This document shows, in pieces, positions 23,077 through 31,179 of a stretch of 50,762 bases of DNA. Position 1 is the first letter of the stretch; each line of letters opens with the position of its first letter. The notes under the pieces are model-generated. The model made no database searches. It had not been told where the DNA came from and was given only the letters and a program-made list of their open reading frames with translations. The position numbers and the translations under genes were made by a program. Origin of the DNA: a virus; IMG/VR virus record IMGVR_UViG_3300023104_000006, positions 1-50,762 of that record. The stretch is one strand, 5' to 3'.

Positions 23077-25650
23077 ATGATTCGTAAGTTACTCTTATTC
23101 TTACTACTCCCGTTCGCTACGTATGCACAGCAAACAGGATCCCCTGCAACAGGTGGCTACGTAGTCAAACCGCAGAATACGGCATATATAAAAGGAATGG
23201 GTATTGAGGCGCAAATGCGTGTATATTTTGGCAGTAATCAGTACTTTGACATACCTACACTAAAGCAAACGCAATTCAAAGTTGATAGCTCTGGTGCTTT
23301 AAAGTTTCCGATACAGAGACCGATTACAGATATGAATACTATTAGCCAAAACAGTGGTTATAATATATTTTACTCAAACATGAATCCAGCAAACGGATTT
23401 AGTAATTCATATTATCAGGGTATACAATTTTCGGCCGATCAAAACCCGTTGTTTAGGAATCAATTATTTTTCGATACAAATGGTGGTTTATATACTAGGT
23501 CTATGTTCAACGGAAACTGGCTTCCCTATAAGCAAATAATTAACCGTGATGATTTAACAAACTACCAATTAATACCAGATGGATTACAAAGCGTTAGTAG
23601 TATAACACAATCAGGCAATATAGTTACTGTAAATAATGCCGTATGGAGAATAAACCAAGTTAATTACACAGCGCCGGGGGCTGTTAATTTAACTATTGCC
23701 GCCGCAACTACAGGATTTAAACGAGTTGATTTGATAGTAGGTAATACAAGTAATCAGTTAACTGTGGTGCAAGGTGTTGAAAACGCTACTACAGCGGTAG
23801 AGCCAAACCTGCCAGCTAATACAGCGCGTATAGCACCTGTGTATGTAAACGGCACAACAGTTTCGCCACCGCAACCAGACCTAAACGAGTACGCAAAGAA
23901 AAGCGAGGTTGTTCCAAGACAAACACAAGTAACGGACTTGAATAACGTAACCAATGCAAATAGTAATTTCGGGTTCTTTTACTCCAGCGGTACAGCCGCA
24001 AATACGCCGTTTGGAACTTCCTTTAATCAGGGTATACAAGTTTCGGCCGACCAGAACCCGCAATTTCTTAATCAGTTAAGTTTTGATGTTACCGGGGGTT
24101 TATTTACTAGGACAAAATTAAACGGTGTTTGGGGTACATGGAATAGACTAGGAACGGGCACGGTTAGTTCGGTGGCAAGTGCAAATACCGATATATCTGT
24201 GACAAACCCGACCAGTACCCCTGTAATATCTTTAGATAATGTGAATGGTATAACCAAATCTTTTTACGATCCCACAAGCAGTATTCAAGGACAATTAAAT
24301 AATCGGGTGACGTTAAACACCACGCAAACAATACCGGGCTATAAGGTATTGGGAAGGGTGGATGTGCGTGGTTCTGATACAACCCTTGCAACGGGTGTGA
24401 CTGGATACGCGTCAACTGTAGTTACCAGGCGTTCGATATTCAACAGCAATAACAACGAAACAGTGTTAATGTCTTTCAGGCCACTATCTACTACCAATAC
24501 AGACCCCGGCACAAGTTTGCCGTACACTGGAAATAATGCTAAGGCGTTTGATTGGACAGGTGATATATCAGGGCCTGTATCTGGAACGGCTACTATTGGT
24601 GGTACAAGGCCTATAAATTCATTGACGGCAAACGCTGTTACGAGTAACGGGAACCTAACAGGGCTTACCCTGAACAGCTTGAATAACTTACCGATTGGTT
24701 TTGGCGCAGGTAGCCAGTTTGGATTTATGGATGTTTCATCGAATGGAACGCAACGGAATAGGTTTGTGTGGGGTAACGCAACTGCATTAGCAGAGGCTAA
24801 AATGGCGGTTAATAATTCTAACTTATATGCTACAGGTGGACAGGTTAGCGGAATTAGGAATGAGGGGAATCTAAACGCCTCTGTTGATAATGATTTGTTA
24901 GTTGGATTCAGATCTTCAGCTACGTACGGACTTGGGACTACCGCTATTTCAACTTTTACAACTTCTTTTTCAGGTACAGGCACGCCAGCAGCAAATAGCC
25001 AATACACATTTACAGGCGGTTCGGGGTCGGGGGCTATATTTTCAGTTTCTTTCGCTAACAACGCTACATCTGCAACAATCACAAGGGTTAGTGGCGGAAC
25101 AGGTTATACAGTTGGAAATGTTTTAACACGTACAATAAATGGGCTTACTATAAATATAACTGTTACAGCGGTAGGATTAACAGGTGTAAAAGCATATTCT
25201 TTTTATGCTGAGAACGCACCTTTATATATTAGTAATAGCGCAATCAACACAGCAACAAGCTCAGCAACTGTTTTAATGCGCGAAACGGATGGGACGGTGA
25301 CACAAACGGCAAGCAATGCACGTATTCCCTTAGATGTTACTGCCAATGCAACAATGGCTTTAAACCGGGATTACTTAAATAAAACAGCAACCCAATATAC
25401 ACTAACATTGCCACCTTGTAACGATTGGAATGTAGATGGTAGCAAGATTATAACCGTTTTGGCTACTGGAACAGGTGGAGTACGTATTTCTGTACCATCG
25501 GGTTATTCATTACAGGCAGGCACCATATTTGCCACAACAACAGGTAGCGGCGGAGCAACACTTACACAAGGTCAAAAGGTACAATTAGTGCCGGTTGGCG
25601 TTAATGCATATTCACTGCAAGCATTTAACGGAACAGTAACGGTTAATTAG
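23077..25650 (+). CDS. Tail fibre-like protein with a Sec signal peptide and pyocin-knob-type repeats
   Basis: 857 aa. The start at ATG 23077 (after AAC) is set by the promoter; a TTG two codons earlier is less likely. Residues 1-18 (MIRKLLLFLLLPFATYAQ) are a clear Sec signal peptide ending in AQ, as in Bacteroidota exported proteins. Two related segments, about 90-160 and about 290-360, share a GIQxSADQNPxFxNQLxFDxxGGLxTR-type pattern like the pyocin-knob domain of tail fibres. The rest is Gly/Thr/Asn-rich beta structure. It should be a host-contact fibre; export across the inner membrane is unusual. Confidence 0.8.
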   Translation: MIRKLLLFLLLPFATYAQQTGSPATGGYVVKPQNTAYIKGMGIEAQMRVYFGSNQYFDIPTLKQTQFKVDSSGALKFPIQRPITDMNTISQNSGYNIFYSNMNPANGFSNSYYQGIQFSADQNPLFRNQLFFDTNGGLYTRSMFNGNWLPYKQIINRDDLTNYQLIPDGLQSVSSITQSGNIVTVNNAVWRINQVNYTAPGAVNLTIAAATTGFKRVDLIVGNTSNQLTVVQGVENATTAVEPNLPANTARIAPVYVNGTTVSPPQPDLNEYAKKSEVVPRQTQVTDLNNVTNANSNFGFFYSSGTAANTPFGTSFNQGIQVSADQNPQFLNQLSFDVTGGLFTRTKLNGVWGTWNRLGTGTVSSVASANTDISVTNPTSTPVISLDNVNGITKSFYDPTSSIQGQLNNRVTLNTTQTIPGYKVLGRVDVRGSDTTLATGVTGYASTVVTRRSIFNSNNNETVLMSFRPLSTTNTDPGTSLPYTGNNAKAFDWTGDISGPVSGTATIGGTRPINSLTANAVTSNGNLTGLTLNSLNNLPIGFGAGSQFGFMDVSSNGTQRNRFVWGNATALAEAKMAVNNSNLYATGGQVSGIRNEGNLNASVDNDLLVGFRSSATYGLGTTAISTFTTSFSGTGTPAANSQYTFTGGSGSGAIFSVSFANNATSATITRVSGGTGYTVGNVLTRTINGLTINITVTAVGLTGVKAYSFYAENAPLYISNSAINTATSSATVLMRETDGTVTQTASNARIPLDVTANATMALNRDYLNKTATQYTLTLPPCNDWNVDGSKIITVLATGTGGVRISVPSGYSLQAGTIFATTTGSGGATLTQGQKVQLVPVGVNAYSLQAFNGTVTVN

Positions 25651-25651
25651 T

Positions 25652-26245
25652 ATGAAGAAAGTAATTTATATAGCAGGGTTGATTTGCATAATCGCTACAA
25701 CACACGCGTTGCGGCTGAACGCAACGGCACAAGCACAGTCTCAAAAGATAACTTCACCTATGGGTGGCATTATCTCTATATCTCCAGGTACAGCTATAAC
25801 TCAGGCAAGTCCCGCTACGGTGTTTTATAGTGAAGTCATACCAGCAAATACCTTAATGCCTAATAGATGGTTTACTCTTAAGCAATCTTTTAAACTAACT
25901 ACGCCTGCATTAGTGGGCATTCCAGGTATTTCTATTACGGTACAGTTCGGGAGCCAGACCTTTAATATAATGAGTTCCGCACCGCTTATAGGGGGAGCAA
26001 ATGGCGGACTGTTTAAAATAGAATTTAACCTTATATCAGTGACTAACAGTAGTCAAATGTTGGAAGCTATAGTGACACAACCGAATGGCTCGCTTATTAC
26101 ACTTGGATCAGGCTACACACCGGTTGGCAGTTTTACAGTAAACAATGCCATAGATAATAACTTCATAGTGACCATATCATTTACTGGTGTAAGCTTAGGA
26201 ACATCGCAATTAATCAATTACTGGAATTTAAGAGATCCTTATTAG
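25652..26245 (+). CDS. Secreted beta-rich protein, 197 aa
   Basis: It has an N-terminal signal peptide (MKKVIYIAGLICIIATTHA, cleavage likely after an Ala near residue 19-28), then a strand-rich domain with TLKQSFKLTTPALVGIPGI and repeated Gly/Asn turns. No catalytic motif or family is recognised. It begins one base after the fibre gene stop, so it is co-transcribed and probably assembles with or modifies the fibre outside the inner membrane. Confidence 0.65.
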   Translation: MKKVIYIAGLICIIATTHALRLNATAQAQSQKITSPMGGIISISPGTAITQASPATVFYSEVIPANTLMPNRWFTLKQSFKLTTPALVGIPGISITVQFGSQTFNIMSSAPLIGGANGGLFKIEFNLISVTNSSQMLEAIVTQPNGSLITLGSGYTPVGSFTVNNAIDNNFIVTISFTGVSLGTSQLINYWNLRDPY

Positions 26246-26246
26246 T

Positions 26247-26612
26247 ATGCCATTTACAGAACCACAAACATTAACTATTAATGTTACACTTGCTGATATT
26301 CAGGCAAGTACAGCAACCGCGCTTAATTTAGCCGCTAACGTTTATGTAAACTCATTAGCACAATGCCTAAAGCGTCTAGCATTAGCTAAGCAATTACCGG
26401 GGATGGAACAAGACACCGAACAACAAAGTTGCGTGTTTTATGCAGAAACGGGTGTTCGCTTGCAAAACGGTAAATTAGTTTCTATCCTCGATGTATCCGT
26501 GTGTACTGCGGTATATGCCGGTGATGAACAAACTGCTATTTTGATTGCTTTGGAAAATATATCAGGGATTAAACCGACCGCTGGTTATACTGTTAATTTG
26601 GTAAAGGCGTGA
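26247..26612 (+). CDS. Hypothetical protein, 121 aa
   Basis: This soluble, mixed alpha/beta protein has a helical LNLAANVYVNSLAQCLKRLA segment and a strand-rich C-terminal half. It follows the secreted protein by one base and carries no signal peptide. No family is recognised; a fibre-assembly or tail accessory role is possible from its place. Confidence 0.6.
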   Translation: MPFTEPQTLTINVTLADIQASTATALNLAANVYVNSLAQCLKRLALAKQLPGMEQDTEQQSCVFYAETGVRLQNGKLVSILDVSVCTAVYAGDEQTAILIALENISGIKPTAGYTVNLVKA

Positions 26613-26628
26613 TAATAAATTATATTTG
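26597..26628 (+). promoter_or_regulatory. Consensus promoter fused to a small gene
   Basis: TTTG (26597-26600, inside the preceding gene), 20 bp, TATATTTG (26621-26628), 4 bp before ATG 26633. A perfect promoter inside the fibre-lysis cluster. Confidence 0.85.
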
Positions 26629-26632
26629 GGAC

Positions 26633-26782
26633 ATGGAAGAAATGTTAGAATTAGAGATTCCGGTTATGGATATGCCGAATGAAAACCAACCTGGAGAAAC
26701 AAAAAAACAAAAGTGTGAACGATTGCATCATGGCGAAGTTGGCACCTGTGACGAGGATGGCAATTTCACACCTGCGGTATAA
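26633..26782 (+). CDS. Small acidic protein, 49 aa
   Basis: It starts at ATG 26633, directly behind a perfect promoter, and shares one base with the next start (TAATG). The N-terminus is rich in Glu, Met and Leu; the C-terminus has Cys-His-rich KCERLHHGEVGTC. The family is not recognised; a regulatory or membrane-associated role is possible. Confidence 0.6.
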   Translation: MEEMLELEIPVMDMPNENQPGETKKQKCERLHHGEVGTCDEDGNFTPAV

Positions 26783-27162
26783 TGAATAAATTAGCAATAG
26801 TCGGATTTTCTATAATCGTTGCCAGGTTAATTTATTCAGAATTAATAACAGGCATTTATGAAGACAGTGGATTGGCCGCTTTGCGTATTCAGTACACTTT
26901 AAATTCGTTTGATTATGTTCTTTGGGCTATTGTGTTTTGCATTTGTTTAAATCATGTTTCTGTGTGTTATATACCATTAATGAAGTGTAGTATAGCATTC
27001 TTCTTATCCATGTCAATACTCTCGCTGTACGTATGGCTTCCTGCTACAATCAGGACTCAAATTAAGGATGTTAGTAATCCGTTCTATGCGGTTTGGTGGG
27101 CTTTATCTATAGCTATGGCAGTTTATTACTTTTTTTGCAGGAAAGGAAGGTTAATAGCATGA
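26782..27162 (+). CDS. Four-helix membrane protein, 126 aa
   Basis: Hydrophobic segments lie at about residues 3-20, 43-62, 66-86 and 100-118 with short loops and a basic C-terminal tail (CRKGRLIA). No family is recognised. Position directly before a candidate spanin and another membrane protein suggests a lysis or membrane function, possibly holin or antiholin; this is inference. Confidence 0.65.
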   Translation: MNKLAIVGFSIIVARLIYSELITGIYEDSGLAALRIQYTLNSFDYVLWAIVFCICLNHVSVCYIPLMKCSIAFFLSMSILSLYVWLPATIRTQIKDVSNPFYAVWWALSIAMAVYYFFCRKGRLIA

Positions 27163-27770
27163 ATATTGTAGCAACAGTTCCCAAAGGGGGATATATGATT
27201 GCATTGATTTTTTGCTTTATCATTTCGTGCGGAACGATTAAAGAAGGTGTAAAGCCAACACATAACAGTATGTTTACGGGCGCATTGCCCTCTATACCCT
27301 TCCATCAATATAAAGCTGATACCCCTAAAATCAAACAACCGTCCTTTGATACAAAGCAAATTCAATCAGTATTAAACCGACTGCCTATAGCTATGGATAG
27401 GTTGGATAAAGTTTCCGATCGGGTAGATGGTGTTTCTTTACAACTTGATTATTTCATTAAATCACAGGCTATTAAAGATAGTCAATTTAATATTATGTTT
27501 AATGTGGCTAACTCCAGACGCAAGCAAATAGCTAACATGAAAGCTGATAGTGTTCAGAAAGAGGGGCAGATTTTAGCTGCAATCAAAAGAATGTCCGATG
27601 CAGCGGAAAACGACCGTAAATACAAATCCAAAATAGCTATTGAAGAAAGAGTAGACACCAATATTGTTTTATTTACATGTATAGCCACTTTAGTAATAGG
27701 ATTTCTATCTAATCTGGATAAGTTAATACTTTTTTGGAACAGGATATTTAAGAAAAAATCTTATGCATAA
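27159..27770 (+). CDS. Candidate unimolecular spanin (u-spanin)
   Basis: 203 aa. The N-terminus has a lipoprotein signal (MIALIFCFIISCG, candidate lipidated Cys24), and the C-terminus has one membrane segment (about 169-184) with a basic tail ending KKKSYA. Between them lies a long helical, coiled-coil-prone region. An outer-membrane-anchored lipid end plus an inner-membrane helix in one polypeptide is the architecture of u-spanins, which fuse the membranes in the last step of lysis. I chose ATG 27159 (ATGA overlap); an alternative start is at Met13. Confidence 0.6.
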   Translation: MNIVATVPKGGYMIALIFCFIISCGTIKEGVKPTHNSMFTGALPSIPFHQYKADTPKIKQPSFDTKQIQSVLNRLPIAMDRLDKVSDRVDGVSLQLDYFIKSQAIKDSQFNIMFNVANSRRKQIANMKADSVQKEGQILAAIKRMSDAAENDRKYKSKIAIEERVDTNIVLFTCIATLVIGFLSNLDKLILFWNRIFKKKSYA

Positions 27771-28085
27771 ATGGTACAACGCAAAGAGAAAACAACATGG
27801 GATCAACGGGTGCAAAAACGCTTGTCGGTATGGGCTGTTTGCTGTATCGTTATATTCTACGTTCTAAAAAGACCTGATGTACATACAGGATTGGGCGATT
27901 GGCTTTGGGGCTATTTTAATCGGGGTGTAATTGTATCTGGCATAATATCTTTTTTAATATCAGGATCTATTGGACTAAATGAGTTATCAAAGCGGTTTAA
28001 CTGGAAAGGTGCCGGTATAAAATTCATACAAGCATTATCTGAGGTAAAAGATAAAGAGAACGATTCAGATAATCCCAATAATTAA
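27771..28085 (+). CDS. Small two-helix membrane protein, holin-like
   Basis: 104 aa with hydrophobic segments at about 18-34 and 52-70, a basic N-terminus and a charged, hydrophilic C-terminus. This is the size and topology of class II holins, which form inner-membrane holes to release the endolysin. It begins directly after the candidate spanin gene. Another holin-like gene at 31833 lies nearer to the peptidase, so the roles are not resolved. Confidence 0.5.
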   Translation: MVQRKEKTTWDQRVQKRLSVWAVCCIVIFYVLKRPDVHTGLGDWLWGYFNRGVIVSGIISFLISGSIGLNELSKRFNWKGAGIKFIQALSEVKDKENDSDNPNN

Positions 28086-28086
28086 C

Positions 28087-28094
28087 TATATTCG
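28087..28094 (+). promoter_or_regulatory. Possible -7 element before a fibre gene
   Basis: TATATTCG is 3 bp before ATG 28098, one change from the TAnnTTTG box; no TTG is seen at the usual upstream distance. Confidence 0.35.
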
Positions 28095-28097
28095 CAC

Positions 28098-28844
28098 ATG
28101 GCATTACCCATAGTAAAAGTTTACGCACAGGATGGCAGTATCATTATTGATATGGGTAACGGTGTTGCTATTACTGCTGCACCTGTAAACCTTGTAGCGA
28201 AATACATCCGTCGATTACCCTCTACCATTTACGATGATCGGGTTTCGTTGTTCGTAGTAGGACAACAGTATGTGGGATTTCAAGACAAATTACCCGATAC
28301 AATACGGGATCAGAATGGCGACAAGTTGGTGACGAGTCGTGCGCAAACTATAGATGATGTTGAAGATTATTTTACCTCATTAGGGATCGGGCAATCATCG
28401 GGGGGTAGTGTTGATTTGTCGGACTACTATACTAAAGAGCAAGTACAGGCGGGGTTTGTAAGCCTATCTCAATTCAATACATACGTAGCATCGCAACAGA
28501 CAATTAACGACCAGATATTTGCAGCTATTGGTGTTACGCAACTTGATTCACCAACACTTATAGCAGGAACACCGACAGAAAACAGTGTCCCCCTTGTTAT
28601 CGGTAGTGTAGCTAATGCAACATCTTATGTGCTTAGCCGGGATGGGGAGGTTATTTATACAGGTGTATCGGGTATGTATAACGCAACCGGCTTAGCCCCC
28701 GATACAGAATATACCTTTTCGGCGGTGTCTAAGGGCACAGGCTTTATTGATAGCGCACCGACATTTGTAACTATTACTACAGCGGGTGGTATTACGCCGC
28801 CTCAAAATACACTCCCATATACATTACCGTTTATATTATCATAA
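28098..28844 (+). CDS. Tail fibre-like protein with C-terminal fibronectin-type III domain
   Basis: 248 aa. The C-terminal about 90 residues form an FnIII-like sandwich (a VANATSYVLSRDGEVIYTG pair, then TGLAPDTEYTFSAVSKG). The N-terminal about 100 residues are beta-rich and a helical linker (about 115-145) contains YYTKEQV. FnIII modules on phage surfaces bind weakly to host glycans or proteins. The gene is followed by a second fibre gene with a one-base overlap. Confidence 0.7.
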   Translation: MALPIVKVYAQDGSIIIDMGNGVAITAAPVNLVAKYIRRLPSTIYDDRVSLFVVGQQYVGFQDKLPDTIRDQNGDKLVTSRAQTIDDVEDYFTSLGIGQSSGGSVDLSDYYTKEQVQAGFVSLSQFNTYVASQQTINDQIFAAIGVTQLDSPTLIAGTPTENSVPLVIGSVANATSYVLSRDGEVIYTGVSGMYNATGLAPDTEYTFSAVSKGTGFIDSAPTFVTITTAGGITPPQNTLPYTLPFILS

Positions 28845-30040
28845 TGGCAACAAAAATTACATACGCTGATAAGGTTACAGGCGACTCGGTTTCGGCCAGT
28901 GATATGAACTCTATTAAAGTAGCGGCTAATGGTGCTATTGACGATGCAGCCACCGCTATAAATTCAGCAGGTACAGCGCAATCTTCGGCAACAGCGGCAC
29001 AACAAGATATTGATACCCACGAAGCGAGAGTAGATAACCCGCATGCGGTTACAAAGGCGCAGGTTGGATTAAGCAACGTTAATAATACTGCCGACGCTAA
29101 TAAGCCGATTAGTGATGCTACTCAAACAGCATTGGACGCTAAGGTTCCCACATCAAGAACCGTAAACGCTAAACCGCTATCAGGCAATATAACGCTTAAC
29201 CAAGACGATATTGCAGCCGGTACAACCTATACTCAATATTCCAAAACAGAGCAAACTAACTTAGCAGGGGTTGTTACTGACTTTGTATCGCTCCCTTTTG
29301 CATCTACCATTAATTGGGATATGCAAAATCAAAAATCGCCCTTAGCTAAATCCACGATAACGGCAAGCTTCAGCCTGGTTATAAGTAATTTTAGATCAGG
29401 TGGGAAGGCTGAATATAAAATTACTGTAAATACAGGTTCACAAGTTACAATTGCATTAACTGGAACTGGACTTACTTTCAGTATGGCAAATACATCATTA
29501 ACGTCTTATGCTTTGCCGATAGGAACGGGTAAAACATATTTCATTAAACTTACTAATGATGGTGGATTGGTAAATGTTGTGATAGAAGATTATAGTGTTC
29601 CATTGAATGCTATAAACTTTACTAAAGCCAGCAGGACAACAGCACTATCAACGGCCACGGGGGTATATGTTCCAATTCCACTTGAAACACCCGATTACAA
29701 CCCGATAAACAACTGGTCTGCTGCGAATCCAACTCGTTTTTTGATTCCAGGGACTGGACGTAAATTGATTACGATTACTGTTTATGCAAAGCATTTAGCA
29801 AATGCTACAGCATCTACAAGAAGGGTGGGTGCATCGGTAAATGGTGTTCAAATACCAGAAATAGATAGTATCCCAGCAGTAGTTTCTGGGGGTGCAGATT
29901 CGTTTAAGACATCAACATTTCAAGCTATCATAAATACCACCGGCACCGATTATGTTGAAGGTCTGGCTTTTCAAAATACTGGAGCTTCATTAAACTTGTT
30001 AGCCGCTTCTGTCTCGGTTAAAATAGAGGATTTGGCATGA
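28844..30040 (+). CDS. Tail fibre protein with P2-type fibre repeat
   Basis: 398 aa. After an Ala-rich helical start it has HAVTKAQVGLSNVNNTADANKP, the short repeat of P2-like and Mu-like tail fibres, then SRTVNAKPLSGNITL. The C-terminal half is a beta-rich domain (about 160-398) that ends in the host-contact region. The last bases overlap the esterase gene, so the two are made together. Confidence 0.8.
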   Translation: MATKITYADKVTGDSVSASDMNSIKVAANGAIDDAATAINSAGTAQSSATAAQQDIDTHEARVDNPHAVTKAQVGLSNVNNTADANKPISDATQTALDAKVPTSRTVNAKPLSGNITLNQDDIAAGTTYTQYSKTEQTNLAGVVTDFVSLPFASTINWDMQNQKSPLAKSTITASFSLVISNFRSGGKAEYKITVNTGSQVTIALTGTGLTFSMANTSLTSYALPIGTGKTYFIKLTNDGGLVNVVIEDYSVPLNAINFTKASRTTALSTATGVYVPIPLETPDYNPINNWSAANPTRFLIPGTGRKLITITVYAKHLANATASTRRVGASVNGVQIPEIDSIPAVVSGGADSFKTSTFQAIINTTGTDYVEGLAFQNTGASLNLLAASVSVKIEDLA

Positions 30041-30900
30041 GTTACAGACCTAACATATCCAATATAAACAACTTCCCTATTATTGTTTTCATTGGGGATA
30101 GTACAGCGCATGGTAATGGTTTAATTAATAGCTATTCGGATGGGATTGATCCTAAATATATGGTTCCATCATTGAAGTTATTTAATTATTACAAACCTGA
30201 TCGAACAAGTACTAATAATGGGAATTGGGAACTTTACGACCCGACTATAGCCAACGGGAAGTGGAATAGCACTTCTGGATATGCAAGGCCAACGTCATTC
30301 CCTTATGAAATGGGGCCCGATGCTGGATTTATGTATCGGATGCAAGAGTTAGGAAACCAGCCATTTTTAGTGATTAAATGGGCTTTGGGCGGCACACGAT
30401 TAATAGGCGACTGGTTAAAATCTAATAATTACATGTACCAGGGGCTTATCGACTACAGCTACAAAATAGCTATGCAAAAATTACAGCCTTTAGGTGTTAG
30501 GAACCCGGTAGTTAAAATAGTAGATGTATGCTTAGTTACTAACGATGTATCTTCGACCGATTGGAACGCGGCAACGTTCTCTGCCGGAATACAACAAATT
30601 AATTCTGATCTTAGAAAGGATTTTAATAATCCTTTGTTAAACATGTTCTGGACACAAGTTAGGACAGATTTATCAACAACAACAGCCTTTCCTACTCCCC
30701 CAACACCGGCAAAAATAGCTGAGGCACAGGCTTGCATAAACAACTGTCAAGACATTAGTAATCCTGCTTATATTAAAAACTTTACCGTATTTAATGGATT
30801 TCAGAATCTACCTTTACAATCTGATATTGTACATTACACAAGTCAAAGCTACATTGATATAGGAATAACCAAAGCTAACACATTTTATCCTTTGTTATAA
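30037..30900 (+). CDS. SGNH-type esterase, likely tail-associated
   Basis: 287 aa. Block I is FIGDSTAHG (Ser22), a later ALGGT supplies the block II Gly, VTND is the block III-like segment, and DIVHY near the C-terminus (Asp about 263, His about 266) is the catalytic pair of block V. SGNH esterases remove acetyl or similar groups from polysaccharide. Coupled to a tail fibre gene by an ATGA overlap, it probably deacetylates host capsule or O-antigen during adsorption. Confidence 0.78.
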   Translation: MSYRPNISNINNFPIIVFIGDSTAHGNGLINSYSDGIDPKYMVPSLKLFNYYKPDRTSTNNGNWELYDPTIANGKWNSTSGYARPTSFPYEMGPDAGFMYRMQELGNQPFLVIKWALGGTRLIGDWLKSNNYMYQGLIDYSYKIAMQKLQPLGVRNPVVKIVDVCLVTNDVSSTDWNAATFSAGIQQINSDLRKDFNNPLLNMFWTQVRTDLSTTTAFPTPPTPAKIAEAQACINNCQDISNPAYIKNFTVFNGFQNLPLQSDIVHYTSQSYIDIGITKANTFYPLL

Positions 30901-30928
30901 TTCTCACCAAATAGCCCTCCTTTCACTT

Positions 30929-30959
30929 TTTGTTATATCGTGTGGGAGTTGTATATTTG
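30929..30959 (+). promoter_or_regulatory. Consensus promoter of a short transcript
   Basis: TTTG (30929-30932), 19 bp, TATATTTG (30952-30959). No normal ATG gene follows; a terminator lies 160 bp downstream, so the product is a transcript of about 185 nt. Confidence 0.8.
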
Positions 30960-31006
30960 TAAATCCTGCTTGAAGTCAAATAGTATTAGAATCCGTAAAT
31001 TAAGCC

Positions 31007-31102
31007 GTGACTATTACAGCTATACCAGTAGCGTTATTTGATGGAGAGGTATTATACAGAAGTGCCACAGGAAGAAACGGTGGTGATATTCTACTCTGGT
31101 AG
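31007..31102 (+). CDS. Possible 31-aa peptide from a GTG start, or non-coding RNA
   Basis: Between a perfect promoter and a terminator, the only plausible frame runs from GTG 31007 to TAG 31100-31102, encoding a peptide starting (M)TITAIPVALFDGEVLYRS and ending GGDILLW. Its composition looks protein-like. If not translated, the about 185-nt transcript is a candidate small RNA. An in-frame stop lies just before the GTG. Confidence 0.4.
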   Translation: MTITAIPVALFDGEVLYRSATGRNGGDILLW

Positions 31103-31118
31103 GTAGACAGGAATAAGA

Positions 31119-31148
31119 GCGATTGGCTTAATAGCTGGTCGCTTTTTT
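31119..31148 (+). terminator. Intrinsic terminator
   Basis: The 10-bp stem GCGATTGGCT / AGCTGGTCGC (three G-T pairs, loop TAAT) is followed by six T residues; the next promoter's -33 element overlaps the T-run. Confidence 0.8.
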
Positions 31149-31176
31149 GTTTTGTGATTATGGAGTTGTATATTTG
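31146..31176 (+). promoter_or_regulatory. Consensus promoter fused to the peptidase start codon
   Basis: TTTG (31146-31149), 19 bp, TATATTTG (31169-31176), then GGT and ATG 31180. It follows directly on the upstream terminator. Confidence 0.8.
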
Positions 31177-31179
31177 GGT

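Noticed and set aside
24339-25082. Long open frame (247 codons) on the minus strand inside the fibre gene
   Set aside because: It lies fully within the fibre-like coding region, has no promoter or start context, and its composition (Pro/Val-rich, low complexity) is what Gly/Thr/Asn-rich codons give in antisense.
31007-31102. Template repeat of a diversity-generating retroelement or a retron RNA
   Set aside because: No reverse transcriptase gene is present in the genome and no matching variable repeat is seen in the fibre genes.
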